64,000 bases of DNA from Thermohalobaculum sp039816045 (GTDB lineage: Bacteria; Pseudomonadota; Alphaproteobacteria; Rhodobacterales; Rhodobacteraceae). The stretch covers positions 1 to 64,000 of the forward strand of contig JBCBYB010000019.1 in NCBI GenBank assembly GCA_039816045.1, given 5' to 3'. The notes under the pieces were generated by a model. It made no database searches, had not been told where the DNA came from, and was given only the letters and a program-made list of their open reading frames with translations. Below, piece by piece: positions 9,241-17,774 of the stretch (position 1 is its first letter; every line of letters begins with the position of its first letter). Made by a program: the position numbers and the translations under genes.

Positions 9241-10632
9241 ATGCTTGAGCCGATTTCCTTGATCGTTGTCGTGCTGCTTGCCTTCTTGGGATACGCGATG
9301 TCGCGGTCCAAGGCGGTGGCTGCGTCCGGAGGGCAGTTTTCGAACTTGCACTCCCGTCCGTCTTATCACGGGCTCTACACGCTCCTCTGGGTGCTGATCG
9401 CCGGGATCGGAACCTTTATCGTCGTGGATATGATCGGGCTGCGGCTCGTCAACACCATGGTCCGCGGCGAACTCGACAGTCTGCTGTCGATCGAAGGCCG
9501 CTCGATGCTCGACTTCGAAAAGGATCTCGTGGTCTCCGATGCGCGCAAGATTGCCGCTGGACGGGTGGCCTCAACCGTCGATCCGCTGCGCCAGGAACTC
9601 TCGGGCTACTTCTCCGGTCTCGATGCGGTTCGTCTCTACATCGTCGCAGGTGCGACGATCCTGGTGGCGCTCGGCGCGTTTCTGCTGACCTATCGCGAGA
9701 TCGGTCGGGACTTCCGTGCGCGAAATGCCTCCGAACGCATCCTGCGCACCATCCTGATGCTGGCGGCGGCCATCGCGATCCTGACGACGCTGGGCATCCT
9801 GCTGTCGCTGATCGGTGAGACGCTGAACTTCATGTCGGTGCTCGGCTGGCGGGTGGACAAGTTCCTCTTCGGCACGACCTGGAGCCCTTTGGCGGGCGTT
9901 CACCACGGTGACATCTCGGCCGATAAGGTCGGCGCCGTCCCGCTCTTCATGGGCACGCTGATGATCACCGTTATCGCAATGGCGGTGGCGGTGCCGATCG
10001 GTCTTTTCGCGGCCATCTATCTCTCGGACTTCGCGCCGAAATCGGTGCGGGCTTGGGCCAAGCCGATGCTGGAGATCCTCGCCGGCATCCCGACGGTGGT
10101 CTACGGCTTCTTCGCCGCGATCACCGTGGCGCCCGCGATCCGAGACGGGGGCGCCTTTATCGGCCTCGACGTTGCAGCACAGTCCGCCCTCGCCGCTGGC
10201 GTGGTGATGGGGATCATGATCATCCCGTTCATCTCGTCGCTGTCGGACGATGTCATCAACGCGGTGCCGCAGAGCCTGCGGGACGGATCCTTCGGCCTCG
10301 GAGCGACCAAGGCGGAAACGATCCGCCAAGTGGTGCTTCCCGCGGCGCTGCCGGGCATCGTGTCCGCGGTGCTGCTCGGGATCTCGCGCGCGGTAGGCGA
10401 GACGATGATCGTGGTGATGGCCGCGGGGCAGGGGGCGAACCTCACCTGGAACCCGCTCGAGGAGGTGACGACCGTCACGGTGCAGATCGTGATGCTGATC
10501 CTCGGCGACACGGATGCGGCGACCGCTGCGGGCCCGGCTTACACGCTCGGCTTCACGCTCTTTGTCATCACCCTTGGTCTCAACATGGTGGCACTCCGGA
10601 TCGTCCGGAAGTACCGCGAAGCGTACGATTGA
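9241..10632 (+). CDS. pstC: PstC phosphate ABC transporter permease
   Basis: This is the inner-membrane permease subunit of the high-affinity phosphate importer. ATG 9241 is preceded by a G-rich site (GAGCGGGGG) and gives 463 aa, longer than the roughly 300-320 aa of enterobacterial PstC. The extra 200 residues are N-terminal: a membrane segment at residue 1-20, another near 45-70, a soluble stretch with LDSLLSIEGRSM, and a further segment near 135-160. The permease core (about 235-460) contains the EAA-type motif GLGATKAETIRQVVLPAALP that contacts PstB. Its stop lies 13 nt before the pstA start. The extended form is known in alphaproteobacteria; what the extension does is unknown to me. Confidence 0.94.
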   Translation: MLEPISLIVVVLLAFLGYAMSRSKAVAASGGQFSNLHSRPSYHGLYTLLWVLIAGIGTFIVVDMIGLRLVNTMVRGELDSLLSIEGRSMLDFEKDLVVSDARKIAAGRVASTVDPLRQELSGYFSGLDAVRLYIVAGATILVALGAFLLTYREIGRDFRARNASERILRTILMLAAAIAILTTLGILLSLIGETLNFMSVLGWRVDKFLFGTTWSPLAGVHHGDISADKVGAVPLFMGTLMITVIAMAVAVPIGLFAAIYLSDFAPKSVRAWAKPMLEILAGIPTVVYGFFAAITVAPAIRDGGAFIGLDVAAQSALAAGVVMGIMIIPFISSLSDDVINAVPQSLRDGSFGLGATKAETIRQVVLPAALPGIVSAVLLGISRAVGETMIVVMAAGQGANLTWNPLEEVTTVTVQIVMLILGDTDAATAAGPAYTLGFTLFVITLGLNMVALRIVRKYREAYD

Positions 10633-10645
10633 TCGGAGACGCGCC

Positions 10646-12487
10646 ATGACGGCTACAATCGACATGACCGCAATGTCTGCCAAGCACACCTCGGCAGACG
10701 CGGAGCGCCGGACCCGCCGCCGCCATTGGGCCGAGTTCCGTCTGAAGGCGTATGGGATCATCGCGATCCTGCTCGCTGCGGCGGCCCTGGTGACGCTGGT
10801 GACCACGATCGTCATCAAGACCACGACGGTGCTGACTGAAAGCTATCTCTCGATCGATACGGTGATCGAAGTCTCCGACCGCGACATGGGGAAACTGAAC
10901 GATCCGGACCCGCGGGTGAATGTCGCGCTGAACGGGGTGATCCGGGACGCCATGCTGAACTCGATCTCTGGCGAGGTCGAGCGGCGGGAGGCGCGCAGCC
11001 TCTTCAACCTGCTCTCCACCGATGCTGGCCTCGAACTCGGCGCCAAGGTGAAGGCGGACATGACCTTGATCGGCGAGGAGGTCCGCTTCGAGGCGTTGCT
11101 CGACGATCAGGTGCAGATGTACCTCAAGGGCGAGTTCGGCACCATGTCGGATGCGGGCGCCGAGGGGACGCTAAGTGTGGCCCCGGTTGAGGGATCCGAG
11201 GACAGCGTTGCGCTGACCCTGGACCCGCGTGCCATGAGCGAGGCGCGCCTTGCGTTGCGGGACGCCCGTGCGGCTCAGGCGCGTCGCGCTCGCGCCGAGG
11301 CGCGCCGCCAGCAGGCCGCCGTCGAGGTGACCCAACAGCGGATCTCCGAGGCCAGCGGTGAGGCGCGGGCCGAGCTGGAGGCTCAGCTCGAGACCTTCTT
11401 TTCTCAGCGTGATGCCGCGTCCCGCGAAGCCGATGGGTATCTGGCCAAGGTTAACCCCGATGCGGAGTTCACGATCTCTGAGGATGATCCGTCGGTTCTG
11501 GTGCGGGCGAATGGCGGCTGGATCAAACTCGACAGCCTGACCCAGGAGCGGGCGACCGGCGTGATCGTCGAGCCGCTCGACAGCATGGACGACGCCGTCG
11601 AGGGGACTTGGCGCGCCGAGCTTTTCGACCGTCCGGAAACAGCGCGCAACATCTCGGACCGACAGATCATCTGGATGGACAATTTCGAGCGCCAGGGCAA
11701 AATCACCGAGAAGGCGAACTGGCGTCTGCTGACCAAATCGGACAGCTCTAACGCGGAGCTTGCCGGGATCTGGGGCGCCCTGGTCGGGTCGTTCTGGACG
11801 ATGATCGTGACCTTCCTGCTCGCCTTCCCGATCGGGGTGATGGCCGCGATCTACCTGGAAGAGTTCGCACCGAAGAACGGCATCACCGACTTTATCGAGA
11901 TCAACATCAACAACCTTGCGGCCGTGCCGTCGATCGTGTTCGGTCTGCTCGGCATCACGGTGCTGATCTCGGGCGTGAAGCTCTTCGGCATCGATCTGTT
12001 CGACGGGCTCTTACGCTCGATCACCGAGGATCCCCGCTCGACGCCGCTGGCCGGTGGTGTGGTGCTCGCGCTGATGAGCCTGCCGACGATCATCATCGCC
12101 GCGCGCGCCTCGATCAAAGCGGTGCCGCCCTCGATCCGGGATGCAGCGCTGGGGATCGGCGCCTCGAAGCTGCAGACCTCCACACACCATGTGTTGCCGC
12201 TGGCCATGCCGGGGATCCTGACCGGCTCGATCATCGCGATGGCCCAGGCCCTCGGCGAGACCGCGCCGCTGATCATCATCGGTATGAACAGCTTTATCCA
12301 AGAGGCGCCGGGCACGCCGCTCGACAAGGGCAACGTGCTGCCCTCGCTGATCTATCTCTGGAACAACAATTCCGAGCGCCTGTTCGACGGCAAGACCGCC
12401 GCGGCGATCTCGGTGCTGCTGATCTTCTTGATTGCGATGAACGCTCTGGCCGTGCTGCTGCGCCGTCAGTTCGAACGCCGCTGGTAA
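10646..12487 (+). CDS. pstA: PstA phosphate ABC transporter permease with large periplasmic insert
   Basis: This is the second permease subunit of the Pst importer. ATG 10646 has GGAG 8 nt upstream; in-frame codons further upstream lie inside pstC. The product is 613 aa, about twice enterobacterial PstA. After a cytoplasmic arginine-rich head and one membrane helix (about 30-60), some 320 residues are predicted outside the membrane, with an Ala/Arg/Glu-rich coiled-coil (about 193-258, e.g. ARRARAEARRQQAAVEV). The permease core then begins near residue 370 and has the EAA motif LGIGASKLQTSTHHVLPLAM. The pre-core region corresponds to the DUF3333-type extension of alphaproteobacterial PstA; the coiled-coil insert makes this copy unusually long. 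Confidence 0.93.
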   Translation: MTATIDMTAMSAKHTSADAERRTRRRHWAEFRLKAYGIIAILLAAAALVTLVTTIVIKTTTVLTESYLSIDTVIEVSDRDMGKLNDPDPRVNVALNGVIRDAMLNSISGEVERREARSLFNLLSTDAGLELGAKVKADMTLIGEEVRFEALLDDQVQMYLKGEFGTMSDAGAEGTLSVAPVEGSEDSVALTLDPRAMSEARLALRDARAAQARRARAEARRQQAAVEVTQQRISEASGEARAELEAQLETFFSQRDAASREADGYLAKVNPDAEFTISEDDPSVLVRANGGWIKLDSLTQERATGVIVEPLDSMDDAVEGTWRAELFDRPETARNISDRQIIWMDNFERQGKITEKANWRLLTKSDSSNAELAGIWGALVGSFWTMIVTFLLAFPIGVMAAIYLEEFAPKNGITDFIEININNLAAVPSIVFGLLGITVLISGVKLFGIDLFDGLLRSITEDPRSTPLAGGVVLALMSLPTIIIAARASIKAVPPSIRDAALGIGASKLQTSTHHVLPLAMPGILTGSIIAMAQALGETAPLIIIGMNSFIQEAPGTPLDKGNVLPSLIYLWNNNSERLFDGKTAAAISVLLIFLIAMNALAVLLRRQFERRW

Positions 12488-12508
12488 CCGGACGAGGGGG
12501 CCCGAGCC

Positions 12509-13291
12509 GTGGACATGACCAACCCGATCAAGATCTCCTGCAAGAACGTCAACGTCGACTATGGCGAGACGCGGGCGATCGACAACGTCTCGATCGAAAT
12601 CGAAGACCGCTTGGTGACCGCTTTCATCGGCCCCTCGGGCTGCGGGAAGTCGACCTTTCTGCGCTGCCTGAACCGGATGAACGACACGATTGACATCTGT
12701 AAGGTCACCGGCACCATCGCGCTCGACGGCCATGACATCTATGACCGCGAAGTCGACCCCGTTCAGCTCCGGGCGCGCGTCGGGATGGTGTTCCAGAAGC
12801 CGAACCCGTTCCCGAAGTCGATCTATGACAACGTCGCCTATGGCCCGCGCATCCACGGCCTTGCAAACAACAAGGCCGATCTCGATGGCATCGTGCAGAA
12901 GTCGCTCGAGCGGGCCGCGCTTTGGGAAGAGGTGAAGGACCGCCTCGACAAGCCGGGCACCGGTCTGTCCGGTGGTCAGCAGCAGCGTCTCTGCATCGCG
13001 CGCGCCATTGCGACGGCGCCGGAGGTGCTGCTGATGGACGAGCCGTGCTCGGCGCTCGATCCCATCGCGACGGCCCAGGTCGAGGAACTGATCCACGAAC
13101 TCCGGGCCAATTATGCGGTTGTGATCGTGACCCACTCGATGCAGCAGGCGGCGCATGTTAGTCAGAAGACCGCGTTCTTCTATCTCGGCGAGATCAAGGA
13201 GTACACGGACACCGGAAAGCTGTTCACCAGCCCGGAGCACGAGCTGACGCAGCAGTACATCACCGTGCGCACCACCGCGCAGGAAGAGTGA
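12509..13291 (+). CDS. pstB: PstB phosphate ABC transporter ATPase
   Basis: This ATPase energises phosphate uptake through PstCA and takes part in PhoR signalling. GTG 12509 is used, with GAGGGGG upstream; ATG 12515 two codons later is equally possible. At 260 aa it is standard. Visible motifs: Walker A GPSGCGKST (about 41-49), ABC signature LSGGQQQR (about 153), Walker B VLLMDEP (about 173) and the switch His in VTHSMQQA. The residues CLNRMND after the Walker A helix are characteristic of PstB. It lies 21 nt after pstA. Confidence 0.97.
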   Translation: MDMTNPIKISCKNVNVDYGETRAIDNVSIEIEDRLVTAFIGPSGCGKSTFLRCLNRMNDTIDICKVTGTIALDGHDIYDREVDPVQLRARVGMVFQKPNPFPKSIYDNVAYGPRIHGLANNKADLDGIVQKSLERAALWEEVKDRLDKPGTGLSGGQQQRLCIARAIATAPEVLLMDEPCSALDPIATAQVEELIHELRANYAVVIVTHSMQQAAHVSQKTAFFYLGEIKEYTDTGKLFTSPEHELTQQYITVRTTAQEE

Positions 13292-13349
13292 TACGACCTG
13301 ATTAACCACGCTGGGCCCGCCGGAGGCCCGGTAGAGCGAGGGGACGGCC

Positions 13350-14072
13350 TTGGGCACCACACACATCGTGACGGCGTTTGACGCGGAGCTCGACGGGATA
13401 TCGACCCGCATCGCCGAGATGGGTGCATTGGCCGAGGAACAACTCGGTCAAGCGCTCGACGCGATCCGTCTGCGGGACGTGGCGCTCGCCGATCAGGTCA
13501 TCGCGGCTGACAGCAAGCTCGACCAACTGGAGATGAAGCTCGAGGAGATGACGATCCAGACGCTGGCGCTGCGCCAACCCATGGCGGGCGATCTCCGCCA
13601 AGTGGTCGCGGCGCTCAAGATCGCCTCGACGCTGGAGCGTATCGGCGACCTCGCCAAGAGCATCGCGCGGCGCACCAAATACATCACTGAGCAGCACCCG
13701 GCAAAGATCTCGTCCTCGATCCTGCGCATGGGGCAGCAATGCCGCGTGCTGGTCTCCGAGGTGCTCGACGCCTACGACACCCGCGACACCGCGCTCGCCG
13801 TCTCGGTCTGGAGCCGGGATGTCGAGATCGACGAGATGCACAACTCGATCTTCCGGGAACTCGTGAGCTACATGATCGAGGACCCGCACATGATCGGGCT
13901 CTGTTCGCAGCTCCTGTTCGTCGCGAAGAACCTGGAGCGGATCGGCGACCATGCGACGTTCATCGGCGAGATGACCTATTTCGTCGTGGAGGGCAAACCG
14001 CTCCGCGACAACCGGCCGAAAGGAGAGCCGCTCGGCGAGCTCCCCAAGCCGGACGCTGACCTGAAGATGTGA
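13350..14072 (+). CDS. phoU: PhoU phosphate signalling regulator
   Basis: PhoU links the Pst transporter to PhoR and represses the Pho regulon when phosphate is plentiful. The 240-aa product begins at TTG 13350, which has GAGGGGAC about 5 nt upstream; no better ATG or GTG precedes the conserved start GTTHIVTAFDAEL. Two PhoU three-helix repeats are visible, each with the metal-binding type motif: LRQVVAALKIASTLERIGD near residue 90 and CSQLLFVAKNLERIGDHAT near 193. It is 58 nt downstream of pstB and 13 nt before phoB. Confidence 0.95.
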   Translation: MGTTHIVTAFDAELDGISTRIAEMGALAEEQLGQALDAIRLRDVALADQVIAADSKLDQLEMKLEEMTIQTLALRQPMAGDLRQVVAALKIASTLERIGDLAKSIARRTKYITEQHPAKISSSILRMGQQCRVLVSEVLDAYDTRDTALAVSVWSRDVEIDEMHNSIFRELVSYMIEDPHMIGLCSQLLFVAKNLERIGDHATFIGEMTYFVVEGKPLRDNRPKGEPLGELPKPDADLKM

Positions 14073-14085
14073 AGGAGCCATCGCA

Positions 14086-14793
14086 ATGCCCGCGCGCGTA
14101 TTAGTGGTGGAGGACGAGGACGCGATCTGCGCGTTGCTCGAATACAATCTCCAGAAAGAGGGGTTCGACGTCCGCGTCAGCACCGACGGCGAGGACGCCC
14201 TGCTGATGATCGAGGAGGACAAGCCCGATCTCGTGCTCCTCGACTGGATGCTTCCCGGGCTTTCGGGCATCGAGATTTGCCGGCGGATTCGGGCGCGTCC
14301 CGATAGCCGCGACGTGCCGGTGATCATGCTGACGGCCCGTTCGGACGAGGACGACCGCATTCGGGGGCTTGATACCGGTGCCGACGATTACCTGACCAAG
14401 CCGTTCTCCGTGCCGGAGCTGACGGCGCGGGTGCGGGCGCTGCTGCGCCGCTCCCGTCCGACGCTGTCGGCAGAGGTCGCGACCTTCGGGGATCTGACCC
14501 TCGACCGTGAGACGCGCCGCGTCCGCCGGGCCGAGCGCGAGGTGCACTTGGGCCCCACCGAGTTCCGCCTGCTCGATTGCCTGATGCAGCGGCCGGGACG
14601 CGTGTTCTCTCGCGAGCAGCTGCTGGATCTGGTCTGGGGGCGGGACGTCTATGTGGAGGCACGGACGGTGGACGTCCATGTGGGGCGTCTGCGCAAGGCC
14701 CTCAACCGTCGGGGCGAGCGTGATCCGATCCGCACGGTCCGTGCGGCGGGCTATGCGCTCGACGAGACCTATCAGACCTCGCAGGTCCGCTGA
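14086..14793 (+). CDS. phoB: PhoB phosphate-regulon response regulator
   Basis: This is the DNA-binding response regulator paired with PhoR. ATG 14086 has AAGGAG 8 nt upstream and gives 235 aa, the usual length. The receiver domain has acidic pocket EDED (9-12), phosphoacceptor D53 in LVLLDWMLPG, T83 and K105 in LTKPF. The C-terminal winged-helix domain of OmpR type includes LGPTEFRLLDCLM and VDVHVGRLRKALNR. It is the last gene of the phoR-pst-phoU-phoB block and would bind Pho boxes such as the candidate before pstS. Confidence 0.96.
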   Translation: MPARVLVVEDEDAICALLEYNLQKEGFDVRVSTDGEDALLMIEEDKPDLVLLDWMLPGLSGIEICRRIRARPDSRDVPVIMLTARSDEDDRIRGLDTGADDYLTKPFSVPELTARVRALLRRSRPTLSAEVATFGDLTLDRETRRVRRAEREVHLGPTEFRLLDCLMQRPGRVFSREQLLDLVWGRDVYVEARTVDVHVGRLRKALNRRGERDPIRTVRAAGYALDETYQTSQVR

Positions 14794-14798
14794 CAATA

Positions 14799-14852
14799 CG
14801 CAGCGGCTGGACTGACTTTACGGCCAATGCAGATGCGTTAGCCGACGCTGCG
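14799..14852. terminator. Possible hairpin between convergent phoB and gcrA
   Basis: CGCAGCG (14799-14805) can pair with CGCTGCG (14846-14852), extended by GCT/AGC across a 3-nt bulge, with a loop of about 30 nt. It fills the gap between the two converging genes, but the loop is long and no U-run is present. Confidence 0.25.
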
Positions 14853-15428
14853 TCAGCGGTTGCGGTTCCGATCCCGGCGGTTCGACATCGGCTGGAAGGC
14901 GATCGCCACGTGGTGCTCGCAATAGGGTTTGCCAGGCAGCGACGGCAGGCCGCAGAAGTAGAAGTTGTCCTCCGCCGGATCGCCGATCGGCCATTTGCAG
15001 GTCCGCTCGGTCAGCTCCAAGAGATCCAGCTTGCGGGCAATCTTCTCGATTTCGGCAAGCGTGATCCGGGCTTGCTCCTCCTCCGGCGTCGGCAGGCCGG
15101 GCGCACGGGGCAATGTCGGGTCGCGCACCGCGGGTGGCGTGCGCACAGGCTCAGGGGGCGGCGCGGTGCGCACCTCTGCGGCAGGGGCGGCCGCGGCGGG
15201 CTCTGCAACCGGTTCCGCGACGCGCTCGGCCACAACTTCGGCTGCGGGCTCCTCTGCGGCGCGGGTCGCCTCCGCACTGTTGCCGCGATGCGACAGGCCG
15301 AGGCGGTGCACCTTCCCGATCACCGCATTGCGCGTCACGCCGCCGAGCTGTTTCGCGATCTGGCTCGCGCTCATGCCCTCGGCCCAAAACTCCTTGAGTT
15401 TCTCGACGCGCTCATCGGTCCAGGTCAT
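14853..15428 (-). CDS. gcrA: GcrA cell-cycle regulator
   Basis: GcrA is an alphaproteobacterial cell-cycle transcription factor that works with sigma-70 at promoters carrying CcrM-methylated GANTC sites. The 191-aa product starts MTWTDERVEKLKEFWAEG and continues with SASQIAKQLGG and TRNAVIGKVHRLGLS, the diagnostic GcrA N-terminal DNA-binding region. An Ala/Glu/Pro-rich linker (about 50-115) follows, and the C-terminal domain has CKWPIGDP, FYFCGLPSLPGKPYCEHH, the conserved sigma-contact/zinc-like part. It converges on phoB and is divergent from the ABC-2 permease. Confidence 0.93.
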   Translation of the reverse strand: MTWTDERVEKLKEFWAEGMSASQIAKQLGGVTRNAVIGKVHRLGLSHRGNSAEATRAAEEPAAEVVAERVAEPVAEPAAAAPAAEVRTAPPPEPVRTPPAVRDPTLPRAPGLPTPEEEQARITLAEIEKIARKLDLLELTERTCKWPIGDPAEDNFYFCGLPSLPGKPYCEHHVAIAFQPMSNRRDRNRNR

Positions 15429-15543
15429 TCAACTCTCCTAAAGGCCCCTTAGGGCGCACAACCGCTGTCGGCGCCACAAGCTATATGGTAAGCGGACGGT
15501 CCCGCGAAACAAGGCACGCAGCCGCAGGAACGAGGCCGTTGAT

Positions 15544-16347
15544 ATGGGCGATCCAATCGGAATGGGCAAGCGCCGGTTTGGCCGGGTCAACTGGCAGGGG
15601 CTGCGGACGCTTGTGGCGCGGGAGATCCAGCGCTTCTTTGCGGTCTACACCCAGACGCTGTTGGCCCCGGTCGCGACGGCTGTCTTGTTCATGACCGTGT
15701 TCACGCTCGCCTTCGGTCAGGGGCGCGGCGAGATGATGGGGCTGCCCTTCGAGGTGTTCCTCGCACCCGGCGTCTTGATGATGGCGGTGATCCAGAACGC
15801 GTTTGCCAACACCTCCTCCTCGCTGATGATCGCCAAGATCCAGGGCAACATCGTGGACACGCTGATGCCGCCGCTCTCGGCGGCGGAGATCCTGGTCGGC
15901 TATGTGGCGGGCGGGCTTGCGCGGGGACTGGCCTGTGCGCTGGCGGTGGGGCTGCTGATCTTCCCGGTTGTCGGCGTCGGGCTCGCCCATCCGCTCTGGG
16001 CGCTGGTGTTCGTGCTGATGGGGAGCCTGATGCTCTCGCTGATCGGGCTGCTGGCGGCGATTTATGCGGAGAAGTTCGACCAGATGGCGGCGATCACGAA
16101 CTTCATCGTCACGCCCTTGTCGTTCCTGTCAGGCACGTTCTACTCCATCGAGCGGCTGCCCGAGGCGTTCCAGGCGCTCTCCCACGCCAATCCGTTCTTC
16201 TACCTGATCGATGGGTTCCGCTATGGCGCGCTCGGGGTTTCGGACAGCGCGCCTTGGGTCGGGTTGGTGGTCACCGCGGGGATCAACGCAGCGCTCTGGG
16301 CGCTGGCCTGGCGGTGGCTTGCGACCGGCTATCGGCTCAAGAGCTGA
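15544..16347 (+). CDS. ABC-2 type transporter permease, no ATPase nearby
   Basis: The 267-aa protein has about six hydrophobic helices and the ABC-2 family fingerprint near the C-terminus (FIVTPLSFLSGTFYSIERLP, then ANPFFYLIDGFRYG), as in YadH/NodJ-type exporters of lipids or polysaccharides. ATG 15544 is used; no strong ribosome site is visible. No ABC ATPase gene lies next to it, so the partner is encoded elsewhere. Its stop overlaps the stop of the converging exporter gene by 11 bp. Substrate unknown. Confidence 0.85.
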   Translation: MGDPIGMGKRRFGRVNWQGLRTLVAREIQRFFAVYTQTLLAPVATAVLFMTVFTLAFGQGRGEMMGLPFEVFLAPGVLMMAVIQNAFANTSSSLMIAKIQGNIVDTLMPPLSAAEILVGYVAGGLARGLACALAVGLLIFPVVGVGLAHPLWALVFVLMGSLMLSLIGLLAAIYAEKFDQMAAITNFIVTPLSFLSGTFYSIERLPEAFQALSHANPFFYLIDGFRYGALGVSDSAPWVGLVVTAGINAALWALAWRWLATGYRLKS

Positions 16348-17104
16348 GGGCGCGGCGGATCAACAGCAGGCCGAGGACCGCCAGCAGCGCCAGCACCGCT
16401 CGTCGAAAGCGTGTGTCGCCGAGGCCCTTGGCCCAACCATCGCCGAGCGCCATGCCCGCGATGGCCGCCGGGACGGAGAGGAGGCCGAGCGGCACATCCT
16501 CCCACCGCATCAGCCCGACCGCCGCATAGGACCCCGTGAGCATGAGCCCGAACAACCCCATGATATAGCCGAGCGCTGCCATGTGGGCGGGTCGGGAGAG
16601 GCCGAGCGCCACCACATAGGCGACGAACACCGCTCCCGGCGCCGAGGTGATTGCACCCACAACGCCCGCTGCCATGCCGGTTGCCACCCCCACCGGTTGC
16701 ACCGCGCGGGGGGCGATGCGGATCTGCGCCGCCGCGAGGCTCCACCCCACGAAGGCCATCACGAACACCCCCAGCACCAGCAGCAGCGCCTCCCGCGGGA
16801 TCGCCGCCGCCGCCCAAGCCGCGGGCAGCACCGTCAGCGCCATGCCGAGCATCAGCGGCCAGGCCGCCGCCAAGCCGCCCCGCCGGTCGCCCGCCCGCCA
16901 GACCTGTGCGATGTTGGTGGCCAGCAGCACGATGGCGTTCAACGTGAGCGCCTGGGTCACCGGGACCACGAATGGCAGCAGCGCCACCGACACGATCGGC
17001 AGGCCAAATCCCATGGCCCCCTTCACCATGCCTGCCAGCAGATAGACGCCGAGGACAGCCGCGACGGTCTCCGCCGGGCCAAGCGCCTCGGCGAGCGCTG
17101 TCAC
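16337..17104 (-). CDS. TSUP (TauE/SafE) family membrane exporter
   Basis: The 255-aa protein has about eight hydrophobic helices and the TauE/SafE pattern (GVYLLAGMVKGAMGFGLPIV near residue 20 and GVATGMAAGVVGAITSAPGA in the second half). Family members export sulfite, sulfoacetate or other small anions. It starts at GTG 17104, overlapping the fumarase beta-subunit stop as GTGA, and is the last gene of the dehydrogenase-dehydratase operon. A dicarboxylate or other anionic product may be its substrate, but that is context only. Confidence 0.85.
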   Translation of the reverse strand: MTALAEALGPAETVAAVLGVYLLAGMVKGAMGFGLPIVSVALLPFVVPVTQALTLNAIVLLATNIAQVWRAGDRRGGLAAAWPLMLGMALTVLPAAWAAAAIPREALLLVLGVFVMAFVGWSLAAAQIRIAPRAVQPVGVATGMAAGVVGAITSAPGAVFVAYVVALGLSRPAHMAALGYIMGLFGLMLTGSYAAVGLMRWEDVPLGLLSVPAAIAGMALGDGWAKGLGDTRFRRAVLALLAVLGLLLIRRALSS

Positions 17105-17772
17105 ATGACTTCCTTGCGCCGGTCGTCGGTCTCGCCATAGCGGTGCAGCGCCGGCGGCTTCAGCCCCTCATAGAGCCCCGCAATGCGCTGGTTCACGATG
17201 TCCCCCTGCTGGGCGAAGAGGCTCGCGCCCGTCAGGTCGCTGTCGCAGATGAAGGGGCCGAAATTCTCCACCCGGAACATCCACATGGCCTGGGCGAGGC
17301 CGAGCTCGTCGAGCCAGTGGACCGCATGCACGCCTTTGACGCCGCGCCCCAGAAGCGCGCCTGTGCCATAGCCGACGGTGGTGAGGTAGATCGCGCCGCG
17401 TGGGGCGAGGATCTTCTCATAGTCCTCGCGCGGCATGCCACCCTTGCCGATGACGATCTTGGTGCCGGTGCGATCCAGCCACTCCGCCATCCACTTCGAG
17501 AACCGGAACGAGGCCGTCGCAGTCACCCCGCCGATGCGGAACGAGCCCTCTCCATCCGGTGCGGCGGCGGGCGAGCAATGGAAGTTGACGTTCGAGACGG
17601 AGGCCAGATCCGGCACCGGGATCTCGACCCCGTCCCCGATCACCTTCTGATAAACCCCCTCGCGCGCCGTGTAGACGATCCCGTCCAGGAACACGACGCT
17701 GCCAGGCGTGAGCTTGGCGATGTCTTCCGGGCTCGCGGGCAGGCTGATCCGGTGTTGTTGCAGGTGTGTCAT
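17101..17772 (-). CDS. Fumarate hydratase/L-tartrate dehydratase class I, beta subunit
   Basis: This is the C-terminal (beta) subunit of a two-subunit [4Fe-4S] hydro-lyase. ATG 17772 gives 223 aa and leaves a 2-nt gap from the upstream DUF1963 stop. Family features: LTPGSVVFLDGIVYTAREG at the N-terminus, SFRIGGVTATASFRFSKWM, the conserved IGKGGM, and the VHWLDELGLAQAMWMF segment. The alpha subunit lies two genes upstream rather than adjacent. Substrate could be fumarate/malate or tartrate; the neighbouring succinate dehydrogenase-like complex favours fumarate. It couples to the exporter gene by a 4-nt overlap. Confidence 0.85.
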   Translation of the reverse strand: MTHLQQHRISLPASPEDIAKLTPGSVVFLDGIVYTAREGVYQKVIGDGVEIPVPDLASVSNVNFHCSPAAAPDGEGSFRIGGVTATASFRFSKWMAEWLDRTGTKIVIGKGGMPREDYEKILAPRGAIYLTTVGYGTGALLGRGVKGVHAVHWLDELGLAQAMWMFRVENFGPFICDSDLTGASLFAQQGDIVNQRIAGLYEGLKPPALHRYGETDDRRKEVM

Positions 17773-17774
17773 TG

